Source: Candidatus Microsaccharimonas sossegonensis
GTDB taxonomy: Bacteria; Patescibacteriota; Saccharimonadia; Saccharimonadales; Saccharimonadaceae
Length of the DNA stretch: 64,000 nucleotides
Assembly (NCBI GenBank): GCA_004100325.1
Contig: SCKX01000001.1
Location: forward strand, 186,001 to 250,000
Reading direction: 5' to 3'
Made by a program: the position numbers and the translations under genes. The notes under the pieces are model-generated. The model had not been told where the DNA came from, made no database searches, and saw nothing but the letters and a program-made list of their open reading frames with translations. Shown here in pieces: positions 20,036-30,660 of this stretch (position 1 is its first letter; the number at the start of each line of letters is the position of its first letter).

Positions 20036-22569
20036 TTTACGCTAATACAAACAATAAGAAAACACTACGAATAATAACCATTGGTGTAGTCATCGTATCA
20101 ATAATTGGCATGATTTATTTGATCGACTCAAAATTCACTCGACTGACACCGAAAGTAAGTGCGCTCGCTTTAGCTGCAAACTGGAACGCAGGAAGAATTA
20201 TCGATGACAACCTTTTTTATGACAACCAAGATATGTCCTTACAAGAAATTCAAACCTTTTTAAATCAAAAAGTAACGAATTGCGACACGAATGGGTCACA
20301 ACAATACAACGCTTCATTGACTAATGCACAATATGCCGCAAGTCAAGGTTGGTCTGGACCTCCCTATGTTTGCCTAAAAGATTACTACCAAGTTCCACGA
20401 AGCGATCAAAATATAAATAATCTTTCTACAAATGTCATTCCAACTGGCGCCATAAGTGCTGCGACAATTATAAAAAACGCAGCAGATACATATAATGTAA
20501 GTCCGCGGGCATTACTCGTAATTCTCCAAAAAGAGTCATTGAATCTTCTTAACGATAACTGGCCTCTTCCATCACAATACAGAAATCCTATGGGATTCGG
20601 CTGTCCCGATACAGCTCCTTGTGACCCTGTTTACGAGGGATTTTACAACCAGATAAACAATGCTGCTCGGCAATTTAAATTATACAAAACCAATGCATCT
20701 GCTTATCGTTACAAAAATCAACAAAACAACACAATATCATATCAAGCCAACAGTCCTTCGTGTGGCAGCTCTAGTGTGTTTATACAGAACCAAGCAACTG
20801 CGGGTCTATATAATTACACACCCTACCAACCCAACGAAGCTGCTTTAAATAATTTATATGGCCTGGGTGATGCCTGTAGCTCTTATGGTAACCGTAACTT
20901 TTGGCGTATATTTACTGATTGGTTCGGTGGAACAATAGGGCCTGATTATGCATGGAAGTTAATGAGTCAGGATGTTTATAGTGACTCCGGTATGACCATT
21001 GCGGCAGATACCACGATACTCGCTCCGAACAAAGACTACTACTTTAAGCTACGCGTTATTAATAATGGCAATAGAACATGGAAAAGTGATGATGCAAACC
21101 CCGTGCTACTGGGTACGACCACGCCATACGATCGTACAAGCATATTATGTAATAGCACTTGGCTTAGCTGTAATAGGCCAGCAAAGCTTAGTGAGGCAAG
21201 CGTAGCACCTGGTGAAAAAGGCACGTTTGTATTTAAATCAAACATTCCAAATATAGGAAAGTTCAGTGAATACTTTAGTCTAGTTGCTAATGGCAAAACT
21301 TGGCTTAATGATTTCGGATTTTTTTGGCAGCTCAACGTTCTTCCTCCTACAACTAAGTGGCAGCCGACCAACCAAGCGATTTATTCTGATAGCGCACGCA
21401 CTAAACCAGTTAACGTTAGTGCACTTTCGCCAAGTACAACATATTACGCTTCTGTCACAGCAAAAAACACCGGCAACACAATATGGAGTAATGCCGGAAA
21501 AAACCCAGTATTACTAGCGCCAAGCAGTCCAGTTGACCGCTCTAGTGCATTCTATAATGCAAGTTGGACAAGCATAAATAGATCTGCATTATTAAAGGAG
21601 GCTTCCATACTACCTGGGCAACTTGGGACTTTTGAATTTTCCCTGACGACCCCACAAACCCTTGGCCTATACAAAGAGTATTTTAGGCCTGTCGTAGAAG
21701 GACTGACGTGGATGAACGATGTCGGTATGTATTGGCCACTAAATGTTTCAGCACCCACCTCTCAGTGGAGTGTTATCTCGCAGTATGCTTATCAGGACTC
21801 GCTAAAAAGTCAGCCTTACGACACCAATTCGACCGTTAATAAAAATCGATTATTTATGTCTATTAAGGCTCAAAATACAGGTAATACTATCTGGCAAAAC
21901 TCGGGGGCAAATCCAACTCGACTCGGTACCAACAATCCTATGGATCACACCAGTGAATTTTACGATAGCTCCTGGATTGCACCAAATCGAGCAGCGAGCC
22001 TTATCGAGTCATCGGTAGCACCTGGTGAAATAGGCACTTTTGAATTCTGGATTACGACACCTTACAAACCAAATGGATCGGTTATTAAAGAATATTTTAG
22101 ACCTGTCGTAGAAGGACTGACGTGGATGAACGATGTAGGTATGTACCAGCTATTTACATTTAAAAGCCCTATAAATACCTGGGACTATCTAAGCCAAGGT
22201 ATGTATAGCGACAGTACACTTAAAAACAGTATCGATCCAACGAGTACCATAAGCAGTAATACAATTTATTACCTTAAACTAACACTAAAAAATACAAGTG
22301 GTGAGATTTGGCAAAAATCAACCTTTGCGCTGGGGACGAATAACCCCCCCGATCGTACAAGTTCTTTTTACAATAGTAGTTGGCAGAGTCCTAACCGTGC
22401 GGCGACACTAAAAGAGGACACTGTACTACCTGGTGGTACTGGAACCTTTGAGTTTGCGGTAAAAACTCCCTCTTCGGCAGCAGACTACAAAGAGTACTTC
22501 CGACCTGTAGTCGAAGGTAAGGTATGGCTTGTTGACCTTGGTCTATATTGGCAACTTAAAGTCAGATAG
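20032..22569 (+). CDS. Large secreted protein: glucosaminidase/lytic-enzyme-like N-domain plus four Ig-like repeats
   Basis: IIDDNLFYDNQDMSLQEIQTFLNQKV, NVSPRALLVILQKES; four ~100-aa repeats ending (Y)KEYFRPVVEG.TW..D.G.YW.L.V. Confidence 0.75.
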   Translation: MIYANTNNKKTLRIITIGVVIVSIIGMIYLIDSKFTRLTPKVSALALAANWNAGRIIDDNLFYDNQDMSLQEIQTFLNQKVTNCDTNGSQQYNASLTNAQYAASQGWSGPPYVCLKDYYQVPRSDQNINNLSTNVIPTGAISAATIIKNAADTYNVSPRALLVILQKESLNLLNDNWPLPSQYRNPMGFGCPDTAPCDPVYEGFYNQINNAARQFKLYKTNASAYRYKNQQNNTISYQANSPSCGSSSVFIQNQATAGLYNYTPYQPNEAALNNLYGLGDACSSYGNRNFWRIFTDWFGGTIGPDYAWKLMSQDVYSDSGMTIAADTTILAPNKDYYFKLRVINNGNRTWKSDDANPVLLGTTTPYDRTSILCNSTWLSCNRPAKLSEASVAPGEKGTFVFKSNIPNIGKFSEYFSLVANGKTWLNDFGFFWQLNVLPPTTKWQPTNQAIYSDSARTKPVNVSALSPSTTYYASVTAKNTGNTIWSNAGKNPVLLAPSSPVDRSSAFYNASWTSINRSALLKEASILPGQLGTFEFSLTTPQTLGLYKEYFRPVVEGLTWMNDVGMYWPLNVSAPTSQWSVISQYAYQDSLKSQPYDTNSTVNKNRLFMSIKAQNTGNTIWQNSGANPTRLGTNNPMDHTSEFYDSSWIAPNRAASLIESSVAPGEIGTFEFWITTPYKPNGSVIKEYFRPVVEGLTWMNDVGMYQLFTFKSPINTWDYLSQGMYSDSTLKNSIDPTSTISSNTIYYLKLTLKNTSGEIWQKSTFALGTNNPPDRTSSFYNSSWQSPNRAATLKEDTVLPGGTGTFEFAVKTPSSAADYKEYFRPVVEGKVWLVDLGLYWQLKVR

Positions 22570-23722
22570 AAATTAGCTGCGTATATATTGCGACAAGTTT
22601 TGCTGATTCATTTTCATATGAATACTCTTTGGCATATTGAGTTGATTTCTCAATTAGATCATCGATATTGATTGACTTGATTGATCGTGCCAACTCATAG
22701 TAGTTCGCCGACTTTGTTATATCAACCGTAATTCTACTCTTATTGATCTCTGTGAATGACTGTGTCGGGTATACGATTGCAGGTTTTCTATTTGCAAACG
22801 CATTATTAAGTGCCGCCGATGAGACATAAGAGTAATATTTAGTATCATAAGGGAATACACAGATATCACATTCTCTAATTAACGCATTAAGTCTGTCGTC
22901 GTCCCGCACGTAACCAGTAACATACACTCTGTCGACCAGATTGTGATGCGTAATCAGGTCAGAAAGCTCGTCCAATAAAGGCTCTTGTCCTCCTGATGGG
23001 TGTATTCCGCCTATAATTGCTAGCTTATAATTATCAGGTAGTAGGGTCAGTGCCTTGATGGCCTGGTCTACCCCTTTCATGCGAGAAAGAAACCCAATTG
23101 AAGCAAATATCTTATCCCCAGGTTTAAACGAAAGTGCTTCTCTTATTTCTTCTGATTTCGGTGTTTGATCAATAACGGGCACTGGAATAGTTATAACCAT
23201 AATATTTTTTGGGTTTATTCCATGTTCTGTAAGATCTTTTTTTGTAGCCGTGTTATTAACCAATAGTAGATCCGCGCCTAATAGCGGCGCAATGTAACGT
23301 CGGCTGAACTCATGTGCCGCCCTAACAGACCTTAGGTAGTGAAAAATGCTTCGTGGGCCAAAACCAAAACGTTGTGGGCGTTGGTACTGTGCTGCCGGAG
23401 CAGTATGGACGGTGACGATTACTTTTTTACTCATTCCTTTAACTGTTTTAATTATTTGATCCAGTTCATCGTGTTTGAAAAAAGAAAGCTCGTGTTGAAT
23501 ATGCAATGCATCGAACGACCGCATCATTGTACGTAGTTCGATGAGTGCCTCTGAAAGCTCGATGTTTGACATTAACTTGGTCTTATTCGGAGAATAAGGA
23601 AATATCTCATTGTAAACATCATCTTGTGACAGCAAAGCTGCCAGGTACTGTTCCTGGTATTTACCTATTCCGCAGTCTTCGTTATGAGTTGTAAAATGAA
23701 GGATTCGCATAATTTTTTTCAT
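22562..23722 (-). CDS. Glycosyltransferase family 4
   Basis: IGFLSRMKGVDQAIKALTLLPDNYKLAIIGG. Confidence 0.85.
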   Translation of the reverse strand: MKKIMRILHFTTHNEDCGIGKYQEQYLAALLSQDDVYNEIFPYSPNKTKLMSNIELSEALIELRTMMRSFDALHIQHELSFFKHDELDQIIKTVKGMSKKVIVTVHTAPAAQYQRPQRFGFGPRSIFHYLRSVRAAHEFSRRYIAPLLGADLLLVNNTATKKDLTEHGINPKNIMVITIPVPVIDQTPKSEEIREALSFKPGDKIFASIGFLSRMKGVDQAIKALTLLPDNYKLAIIGGIHPSGGQEPLLDELSDLITHHNLVDRVYVTGYVRDDDRLNALIRECDICVFPYDTKYYSYVSSAALNNAFANRKPAIVYPTQSFTEINKSRITVDITKSANYYELARSIKSINIDDLIEKSTQYAKEYSYENESAKLVAIYTQLISI

Positions 23723-24963
23723 AGTATTTCCATTATATACTTTTTCACCTGCTGGTATGATTCATCCCAGGTTGTTATTTTGTATTCTTTAACTTTTAAT
23801 CTTGCTTCTTTAAGATTACTCGGCTCAAGCAAAGTAAGAATCTGTTCTAGGAGCTTATCGGGAGATGTCGGATCAAAATAAGATATAAGATTTCCGGCAA
23901 TTTCTGGCATGCTACTTGTATTACTTGCCAGGCAGGGTACGCCATGATACATGCTTTCAGCTATAGGAAGTCCCCATCCTTCATAAAAACTCGGATAAAC
24001 GGTAAACAAACAATTTTTATATAGCCAGACAAGCTCTTCATCACTCGCATTATGCAAAAATATAATTTTATCTTTTACGTCGGGGTCAGTTGTCATAAGA
24101 TCATAGATATTTTCAGTCTTCCAACCTTTCCGACCGACTAAGACAATTTTTGGTAGTTCAATTTGTTTTAAAGCAGCTTGCTTATATGTGTAGTACAGTA
24201 AAGTGTGATTCTTCCTTACCTCTATCGTGCCTACGGAAAGAATGAATGAGTTGCGTCTAATGTCGTCCTCGTTTGGCTTCAGGGGCTCGAGTAGCTCAAA
24301 ATTCTCACCAAGTCTAAACATCTCTAATTTTGGTACTTCTAGTTTTTGCATTCTAAGCCAGGCCGCAACGTCTTGCATTGTATGCTTTGAAATTGAAAGC
24401 ACGAGTGTACATATTGGATATATTTTTTTTACATAATTATCAAGCCAGTCCGTTGAGTGTCCAGAGAATTGGGGTGTAACCAAGGGAAGTATGTCATAGC
24501 ATATCTGTACAATTCTTACGCCACCGCCATTAAATGTAATGATTTTCTGAATATAATTTTCGTCAGACCATATACCTTCAATGATAAACAAGGCATCCCC
24601 CGGTGCGGGAACAACTATCGATGCATCCTTTGCGCTCTTTGCCGATAACATGGTTTCTAGCTTACGATTTAAATACCTGACGTGTTTAGAACGCCCAAGA
24701 ACACGCTTAGCTTTTAGCGCTAGCCGCACAGCGTTCTTAACATTTAACAAATCAGACGTAATGTGTTTGTCGTTAAATAAGTCTTCTGTTTTGAAGATAT
24801 CTTCGCGCTTAATCTCACAAAAATCATGACCATGCCAGGTCACAAAGATGCTATTTTCGTTATTAATAAATCTTGATATAAGCTCATGTTGCACACGTGG
24901 AACACCCGTAAGTCTACCCTCCCAGCGCATAAGTTGAGTTACGTCTATAAAAATTTTTTTCAT
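23719..24963 (-). CDS. Glycosyltransferase family 4
   Basis: ILSVGTIEVRKNHTLLYYTY, YPSFYEGWGLPIAESMYHGVPCLASNTSSMPEIAG. Confidence 0.9.
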   Translation of the reverse strand: MKKIFIDVTQLMRWEGRLTGVPRVQHELISRFINNENSIFVTWHGHDFCEIKREDIFKTEDLFNDKHITSDLLNVKNAVRLALKAKRVLGRSKHVRYLNRKLETMLSAKSAKDASIVVPAPGDALFIIEGIWSDENYIQKIITFNGGGVRIVQICYDILPLVTPQFSGHSTDWLDNYVKKIYPICTLVLSISKHTMQDVAAWLRMQKLEVPKLEMFRLGENFELLEPLKPNEDDIRRNSFILSVGTIEVRKNHTLLYYTYKQAALKQIELPKIVLVGRKGWKTENIYDLMTTDPDVKDKIIFLHNASDEELVWLYKNCLFTVYPSFYEGWGLPIAESMYHGVPCLASNTSSMPEIAGNLISYFDPTSPDKLLEQILTLLEPSNLKEARLKVKEYKITTWDESYQQVKKYIMEIL

Positions 24964-27233
24964 AGTATGTTTGCATCTTTTTTTAATGTGTCGATCACGT
25001 TTTTGACAGTATTAACAAAAGAATGGTATGAATGAGTCGTCACAATAGCAGCTTGCGCTTGACTAATTATTCTATCCTTATGGGTCATCAGTATAAATCT
25101 TTCGACAGATTTATTCAGTTCACCAATTCCCGATATGTCTAGCTTTGAACAGGGAAGATCGACCCCACTTAATTCTTTAGGGGCAATATAAAAAGGTGTC
25201 GCACCATATCTTGAGGCTTCGATCGCCGCTATGGCTGAATCATTATTTGACGCAAAACTAACATCCAGACGACTTACGTTATTTTCAAAATAACGGTCGT
25301 TCATAACTTTTATAGTTGGAATGTTCTCATCTGCTGCTATTTCGTATTGTGACGTACCTTCTGCGATATATAGCTTTTCTATAGAGGGGCTTTCCAATTC
25401 TGCAAATACTGCCATTGCATGACTATCTCGTGTCAAACCAGACGTTCCGATAATGTTTTTCTTTACCGGTAGAAGATCCTTATACACGAGTGAGCTTGCG
25501 GGATAATTTGCTACTACTACTAATGGTGTAACACCAATTTTTTTCGCAAGTGTATCAATGAGCTTTTTCCATTTCTCACTAAATACTATCACCGCTTGCT
25601 GGCCAGAAATAAGGGACGCAAGCATGTTTGTACCCTCAGTGCGAACATTCTTATTTAAATCAACTTCAAAGTCATATCTATCTAATGAAATTAGTTTTTC
25701 ATCTTCGAGCATTCCCTTCCACAGCTTGGTTATATCAAGCGTGTGTAAGATCAAAATACCAGGATTAGCAAGGGCTGAAAATAAAGACTTTATGCTATCC
25801 TGGCTATCCCCTATGTGATAAATAATCGCGGAACTATTATTTTTTATATTAATCGGTACGTCTTTTGATATATTTAATGCTTCTGTCACAAAAGGTAGCA
25901 TATTTGGTCGTGGAGCTCCATTATCGTACGCGCCTTCAAAAAAATACACTGTGTTATATCGACGCGATAGTTCTGAATGCAAGCGTTGTACTGTTCGCGA
26001 AACGGCCGTTTTTGCTTCTGGGTTTGGTGCAAAGACAGTAATTAGCTCTTTCGTCGTTCCCTCTCGTATCAATGGAACGTGCTCAAAAGCCTCTACGGCA
26101 GCGTTTGCAGATGCTTCCCAGGTATATTTATCGAGTATGCCGTTATATTGATCTTGGTCAATCACTCCATGCAATGATTCATCAAGTGCGGTCGCTATTG
26201 CTGTGGCAAAAGAAGGGTCAAAAAAATGAAAAGCATCCACTGAAATCTCCCGAAATACCATAATATCAGAACATGCAACGGGCTTGTTCTTTTCTACCGC
26301 TTCAAGCACAGGAAGTCCCAATCCTTCATACTCACTTGGGAATAATAAAACTTCGCATTCTTCATACAGATAATTTAGCTCTTCTCCAGATACATTACCT
26401 GTAAACACTACATTTTCGGATATTTTTGAAAGTTCTGCGATTTGGTCAGGGTCAAAATATGAGGTGATTACCAGTGTATATGTGTTATCGTGCTTTCTAT
26501 TAAATTCATTGAAGCCCTGTATACCTACCCTATTGTTTTTACGTAGGTCATTACCTGTTGGCATAAGAATAAATGGTTTATTTACCATTACCTTTTGTTT
26601 ACGAGTGGCATGTTCAATTGGTCCACCGTCAATACTCTTGATGCGCGTAGGATCCACACCTAAATATATCGCAAGGTCATTTGCAACGGTTTTAGAGATC
26701 GCAAGGTATACATCTGCTTTAAGTAATTCAGTTAGTTTAGTCAGAAACTCTATTTCGGCAATTTTATTTCTAAAATATATTTCATGAAACATAAATGGGA
26801 TAAGATCGTAAAATAAAGCGCCTTTATGCACCGCGCTGTTCGAAGGGAACACGCTACATACCCCCCCTTGCATCGGTGATAAGATTAAATATTCAATCTC
26901 GACACCACCTATACTATCGATTGCATGTTCAGCCACGTGGGCGTCGATAATTTTTCGGTTATGCCCCATTACAGCCGCTGCATTTGTAATCTCGTCTTGC
27001 GATAGGTCTAAGTGAACAAACTTCGGTGAACCCATTTTTTTGCCAATAGTCTTTAGCACGCCATCTTCGATCGGTAGCCTAGATGACAAGATGAACTCTA
27101 TGTGGACCCATCTTTTCTTTGTTTGGTTTAATTTCGCAATTGCAGAAATGAGCTCGCTAGAGTATTTACCCATCCCTCTATGCCAAGCAACCGTTTGAAA
27201 TACCTGAGCATCAACCATTAATACACGTTTCAT
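24960..27233 (-). CDS. Large glycosyltransferase, GT4 plus additional C-terminal GT-like region
   Basis: ILMPTGNDLRKNNRVGIQGF, FPSEYEGLGLPVLEAVEKNKPVACSD; extra ~350 aa C-terminal region. Confidence 0.85.
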   Translation of the reverse strand: MKRVLMVDAQVFQTVAWHRGMGKYSSELISAIAKLNQTKKRWVHIEFILSSRLPIEDGVLKTIGKKMGSPKFVHLDLSQDEITNAAAVMGHNRKIIDAHVAEHAIDSIGGVEIEYLILSPMQGGVCSVFPSNSAVHKGALFYDLIPFMFHEIYFRNKIAEIEFLTKLTELLKADVYLAISKTVANDLAIYLGVDPTRIKSIDGGPIEHATRKQKVMVNKPFILMPTGNDLRKNNRVGIQGFNEFNRKHDNTYTLVITSYFDPDQIAELSKISENVVFTGNVSGEELNYLYEECEVLLFPSEYEGLGLPVLEAVEKNKPVACSDIMVFREISVDAFHFFDPSFATAIATALDESLHGVIDQDQYNGILDKYTWEASANAAVEAFEHVPLIREGTTKELITVFAPNPEAKTAVSRTVQRLHSELSRRYNTVYFFEGAYDNGAPRPNMLPFVTEALNISKDVPINIKNNSSAIIYHIGDSQDSIKSLFSALANPGILILHTLDITKLWKGMLEDEKLISLDRYDFEVDLNKNVRTEGTNMLASLISGQQAVIVFSEKWKKLIDTLAKKIGVTPLVVVANYPASSLVYKDLLPVKKNIIGTSGLTRDSHAMAVFAELESPSIEKLYIAEGTSQYEIAADENIPTIKVMNDRYFENNVSRLDVSFASNNDSAIAAIEASRYGATPFYIAPKELSGVDLPCSKLDISGIGELNKSVERFILMTHKDRIISQAQAAIVTTHSYHSFVNTVKNVIDTLKKDANIL

Positions 27234-28297
27234 ACTTTTGTAATCCTTAAAAATCGACTTGCTATCCGTATCAAAAAATTTGTTATTTTAATGTATAGCC
27301 TTAAAAGTGGTGGTGCTTTTTTTGATTGATTATATCTAGAAAAATTCAGTTTATCTGCGTTATTTGCGGCCTCTATTGTTGCTGCAGCAATCCCCAACGG
27401 AGCATATTTATTGTGTGATTTTAGAGAATCATAAATTTTTCTATTAACATTTTTTAGTTTTATTTTTAGCTGGCGTTTAAAATGACGACGCAAAGGCGTC
27501 AGCTCTCCCAGCGTCGCGCCTAGATGATTTATCTGTTCGGTTTTTAATTCAAGCTCTTTTTCTAAAGACAAGAGCCTTAACTGTGACCGCTCAAGCCGAT
27601 TCAGTTCTGGTAAAAACCGATAGTTAATAATCGGTTCTTTATTAATGACAGCTTCAATGTATGAAAATTCTTTTTTTCTATGAGATTGTTTATCGACAAA
27701 ATACTCATTTAGGCCGTCTTTAAAAACTTTTTTGTAATTATGATTTTTCAAAAGTAGGTGCCAATCTTGTTCAATATGATTTGCTTCAATGCAAATAACC
27801 TCGGGCCTATATCGTGACCAGTCATTTCCCTCAATTACGTTGTATTCATATCCCTCAACATCGATCTTCATAAAACTAATGTGTTTCACTTTATGTTTAG
27901 AAAATACGTCGGCAAGTGACACTACTTTAACCTCATAATCTTTATAGTCTTCCGTAAAATAATCTGGTGAAGTTTCATACTGGTCTTTGAGTGTATTGGA
28001 GAAGGTCGAAAGTCCTGAGCCTTCATATTCACGAAGATTTAAAACACCAGCTTTATTTGAAATACCTATGTTTAAATTTATGTCGCGAGGACGCAGATTT
28101 TTTAATTGTATAAAATGATTTCGGATAGGCTCAATGTTAATGCCGCTCCAGCCTTTATCGTAAAATAATTTTGTTACCGAATCTACTACAGGGCTGTTTG
28201 CTCCTACGTCTACATAAAAACCTTTTTCGTTATCTTCAAAAAAACCAGCAAGAATGAAGTCTTCTTTATTCTGTGCATAACTAATGTTTTTATCCAT
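27230..28297 (-). CDS. FkbM-family methyltransferase
   Basis: GFYVDVGANSPVVDSVTKLFYDKGWSGINIEP, ISFMKIDVEGYEYNVIEG. Confidence 0.88.
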   Translation of the reverse strand: MDKNISYAQNKEDFILAGFFEDNEKGFYVDVGANSPVVDSVTKLFYDKGWSGINIEPIRNHFIQLKNLRPRDINLNIGISNKAGVLNLREYEGSGLSTFSNTLKDQYETSPDYFTEDYKDYEVKVVSLADVFSKHKVKHISFMKIDVEGYEYNVIEGNDWSRYRPEVICIEANHIEQDWHLLLKNHNYKKVFKDGLNEYFVDKQSHRKKEFSYIEAVINKEPIINYRFLPELNRLERSQLRLLSLEKELELKTEQINHLGATLGELTPLRRHFKRQLKIKLKNVNRKIYDSLKSHNKYAPLGIAAATIEAANNADKLNFSRYNQSKKAPPLLRLYIKITNFLIRIASRFLRITKV

Positions 28298-29440
28298 TTA
28301 ACCCTTTTCCATATACTCGCCAAGCTCATTTACGGTTTGTCGCCAAGTAAATTTACGCACTCTTATTTTCCCTGCTTTAATTAGCTTGTTTCTTAGATTT
28401 TCATCTCGCAATAGCTTTTCTATTTTAACAGATATATCCTTTTCACTCATTGCGTCTACATATAAACTTGCATTGGACATAACCTCGGGAAGTGATGAGT
28501 TATTACCAACTATAGTTGGCGTTCCTACAGACATAGCCTCAAGTGGTGTCATACCAAAGCCTTCATAAAGTGCAGGGTGCACAAGTACCTTTGCGCCTGC
28601 GTATAGTTGTATAATATCTTGATCTGGTACAAATGTATCTATCTTGAGTACGGCGTGCCCCTCTCTTACTGCACTTTCAATCGATTTCTTTATAGGCTCA
28701 TTTTTCCACCCATACCCACCAACGACGACCAGCGTATAAACTTGTCTGGTTTCTTTTGCGAGCAATCGATACGCAGCAACGAGGCGTGCAATGTTTTTAC
28801 GTGGTTCAATATTCCCAACAAACAAAATGTATTCGCCCACAATACCGTATTTTTTTTTCATGGCATTTATTGTTTCATTCGTCACGGCCTTACTAGGTAC
28901 AGCATTAACACCGTTATGTATTACTTTTATTTTATTAGCAGCCATGTTTGTGTATTTTATAATTTCTGCTTTGGCATGATTCGAAATTGTAATTATTCCG
29001 TTTGATCTTTGGGCCCATATTTTTAAGTATCTAGACAAAAAAATTTGATTTTTCGTATCTGTAAATTCTGGATAAACAATGAAACTAACATCATACATAT
29101 AGGTATATGATTTAGAAAATAGAAGTGGCCAGTTCCAATAGTTTGGAAATAGGTAGTAGCCTTTACCAAAAAATATATCCATAAATGGCAACAAGTTAAA
29201 ACGTCTCAGGGCCCTAAATAAAGTATCTGGAATTAGTATCTGTTTGATTGGAAATTGTAGTCCGAGAGTCTCTACCTGTTTTCTTTTATCGTACGGAACG
29301 AGAAGTATCAGCTTGAATTTTGTGTTGAGTGTTTCACTTTGGTGCCACTCTCGAAGTAGCGCCAGGAGCGTGTGGCCTATGCCACTCATATTTTTTGATG
29401 TCAGTGCTGACGTCTCAACAAAAAGGAGCTTTTGTTTCAT
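28298..29440 (-). CDS. Glycosyltransferase family 4
   Basis: ILFVGNIEPRKNIARLVAAY, HPALYEGFGMTPLEAMSVGTPTIVGNNSSLPEV. Confidence 0.9.
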   Translation of the reverse strand: MKQKLLFVETSALTSKNMSGIGHTLLALLREWHQSETLNTKFKLILLVPYDKRKQVETLGLQFPIKQILIPDTLFRALRRFNLLPFMDIFFGKGYYLFPNYWNWPLLFSKSYTYMYDVSFIVYPEFTDTKNQIFLSRYLKIWAQRSNGIITISNHAKAEIIKYTNMAANKIKVIHNGVNAVPSKAVTNETINAMKKKYGIVGEYILFVGNIEPRKNIARLVAAYRLLAKETRQVYTLVVVGGYGWKNEPIKKSIESAVREGHAVLKIDTFVPDQDIIQLYAGAKVLVHPALYEGFGMTPLEAMSVGTPTIVGNNSSLPEVMSNASLYVDAMSEKDISVKIEKLLRDENLRNKLIKAGKIRVRKFTWRQTVNELGEYMEKG

Positions 29441-29457
29441 ATGTATAACCTTGACAT

Positions 29458-30660
29458 TTAAGCATGGTCTAGTTTAGTTGTTATCTTAATGTCAGGACTG
29501 GTCAGAAAAGGAACCGGTGAGTCTTCATAGACAGTAAACTTACGGGCTTCTTCCCACCAGTCATAAACGCGGCTCGCATCTTCGGCTTCAATCGCAATAT
29601 CCAGGGTATATTTCCCATCCGAAAAATAGTTTGGGAGACTGAACTTCACGTTGAGAATATCTCCTTTTTTTACTAATCCAGTGTTAATGTGTTGTAGTTT
29701 CGTATTGGTAGCGACGATTATCTGACCAGTAGCATCTTTGATACTGAACCCGACCATCGGATTTTTGATATCGTCCTTTGCCTTAATAGTTAAAAGTAAA
29801 TCGAGTGGTAGCGCTTTATTAGTGATTTTTTTAGGACTTACTTCTACGGTAACGATGGATATTTCTCGACTACCCCAACGTTGGGGACCGTCCTCGATAG
29901 CTTTCACGGGCTCTTCGTCCATAAACATACGAGAATATTTATCGGCGACTCTATCGGGACGCCCCTCTGCAACGAGTTTGCTTTCTTCAATAAGCACCGC
30001 TCGATCACAAAACTCTTTTACGGCGCTCATGTCATGTGTCACAAAAACAACGGTTGTTTTATTCTTTTTTAATTCTCTAAAATAATCGAAACATTTTCGT
30101 TGAAAATCAGCATCCCCAACAGCAAGGACTTCATCTACAAGTAATATTTCAGCCTCTGCCTTCGTCGCAACTGCGAAGGCTAGCCGAACTTGCATGCCAG
30201 ATGAATAATTTTTTAGTTTTTGATCCATAAAACGTTCTAGTTCAGCAAATTCAACGATGCTTTCATAATTTGCGTCAACTTCTTTTTTTGTAAATCCCAA
30301 AAGTGCTCCATTGAGGTATACGTTTTCTCTACCTGTCAGTTCAGGATTAAAGCCAACGCCAAGTTCGATAAATGGAACTAGCTTTCCATTTTTTTCAATC
30401 GATCCACTTGTTGTGGCATAGATGCCAGCAATAATTTTTAGTAGTGTACTTTTACCGCTTCCGTTTCGTCCAACAATGCCGAAAAATTCACCCTTATTTA
30501 TCTTGAAATTTATATTTTTAAGCGCATGTTGACTCTCAAACCTACGGTGATTTCTATTAAAAGGATTAATGAAAAGACTTTTAACACTGTCCATTTTTTC
30601 ATGAGGAAGCTGAAAGCTCTTTGATACATTGTTAACAGCAATAGCTACCTTATTGTCCAT
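29458..30660 (-). CDS. wzt: Polysaccharide ABC transporter ATP-binding protein with C-terminal Wzt-like domain
   Basis: GIVGRNGSGKSTLLKIIAG, YSSGMQVRLAFAVA, LVDEVLAVGDADFQRKC; C-terminal beta-rich domain. Confidence 0.9.
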   Translation of the reverse strand: MDNKVAIAVNNVSKSFQLPHEKMDSVKSLFINPFNRNHRRFESQHALKNINFKINKGEFFGIVGRNGSGKSTLLKIIAGIYATTSGSIEKNGKLVPFIELGVGFNPELTGRENVYLNGALLGFTKKEVDANYESIVEFAELERFMDQKLKNYSSGMQVRLAFAVATKAEAEILLVDEVLAVGDADFQRKCFDYFRELKKNKTTVVFVTHDMSAVKEFCDRAVLIEESKLVAEGRPDRVADKYSRMFMDEEPVKAIEDGPQRWGSREISIVTVEVSPKKITNKALPLDLLLTIKAKDDIKNPMVGFSIKDATGQIIVATNTKLQHINTGLVKKGDILNVKFSLPNYFSDGKYTLDIAIEAEDASRVYDWWEEARKFTVYEDSPVPFLTSPDIKITTKLDHA

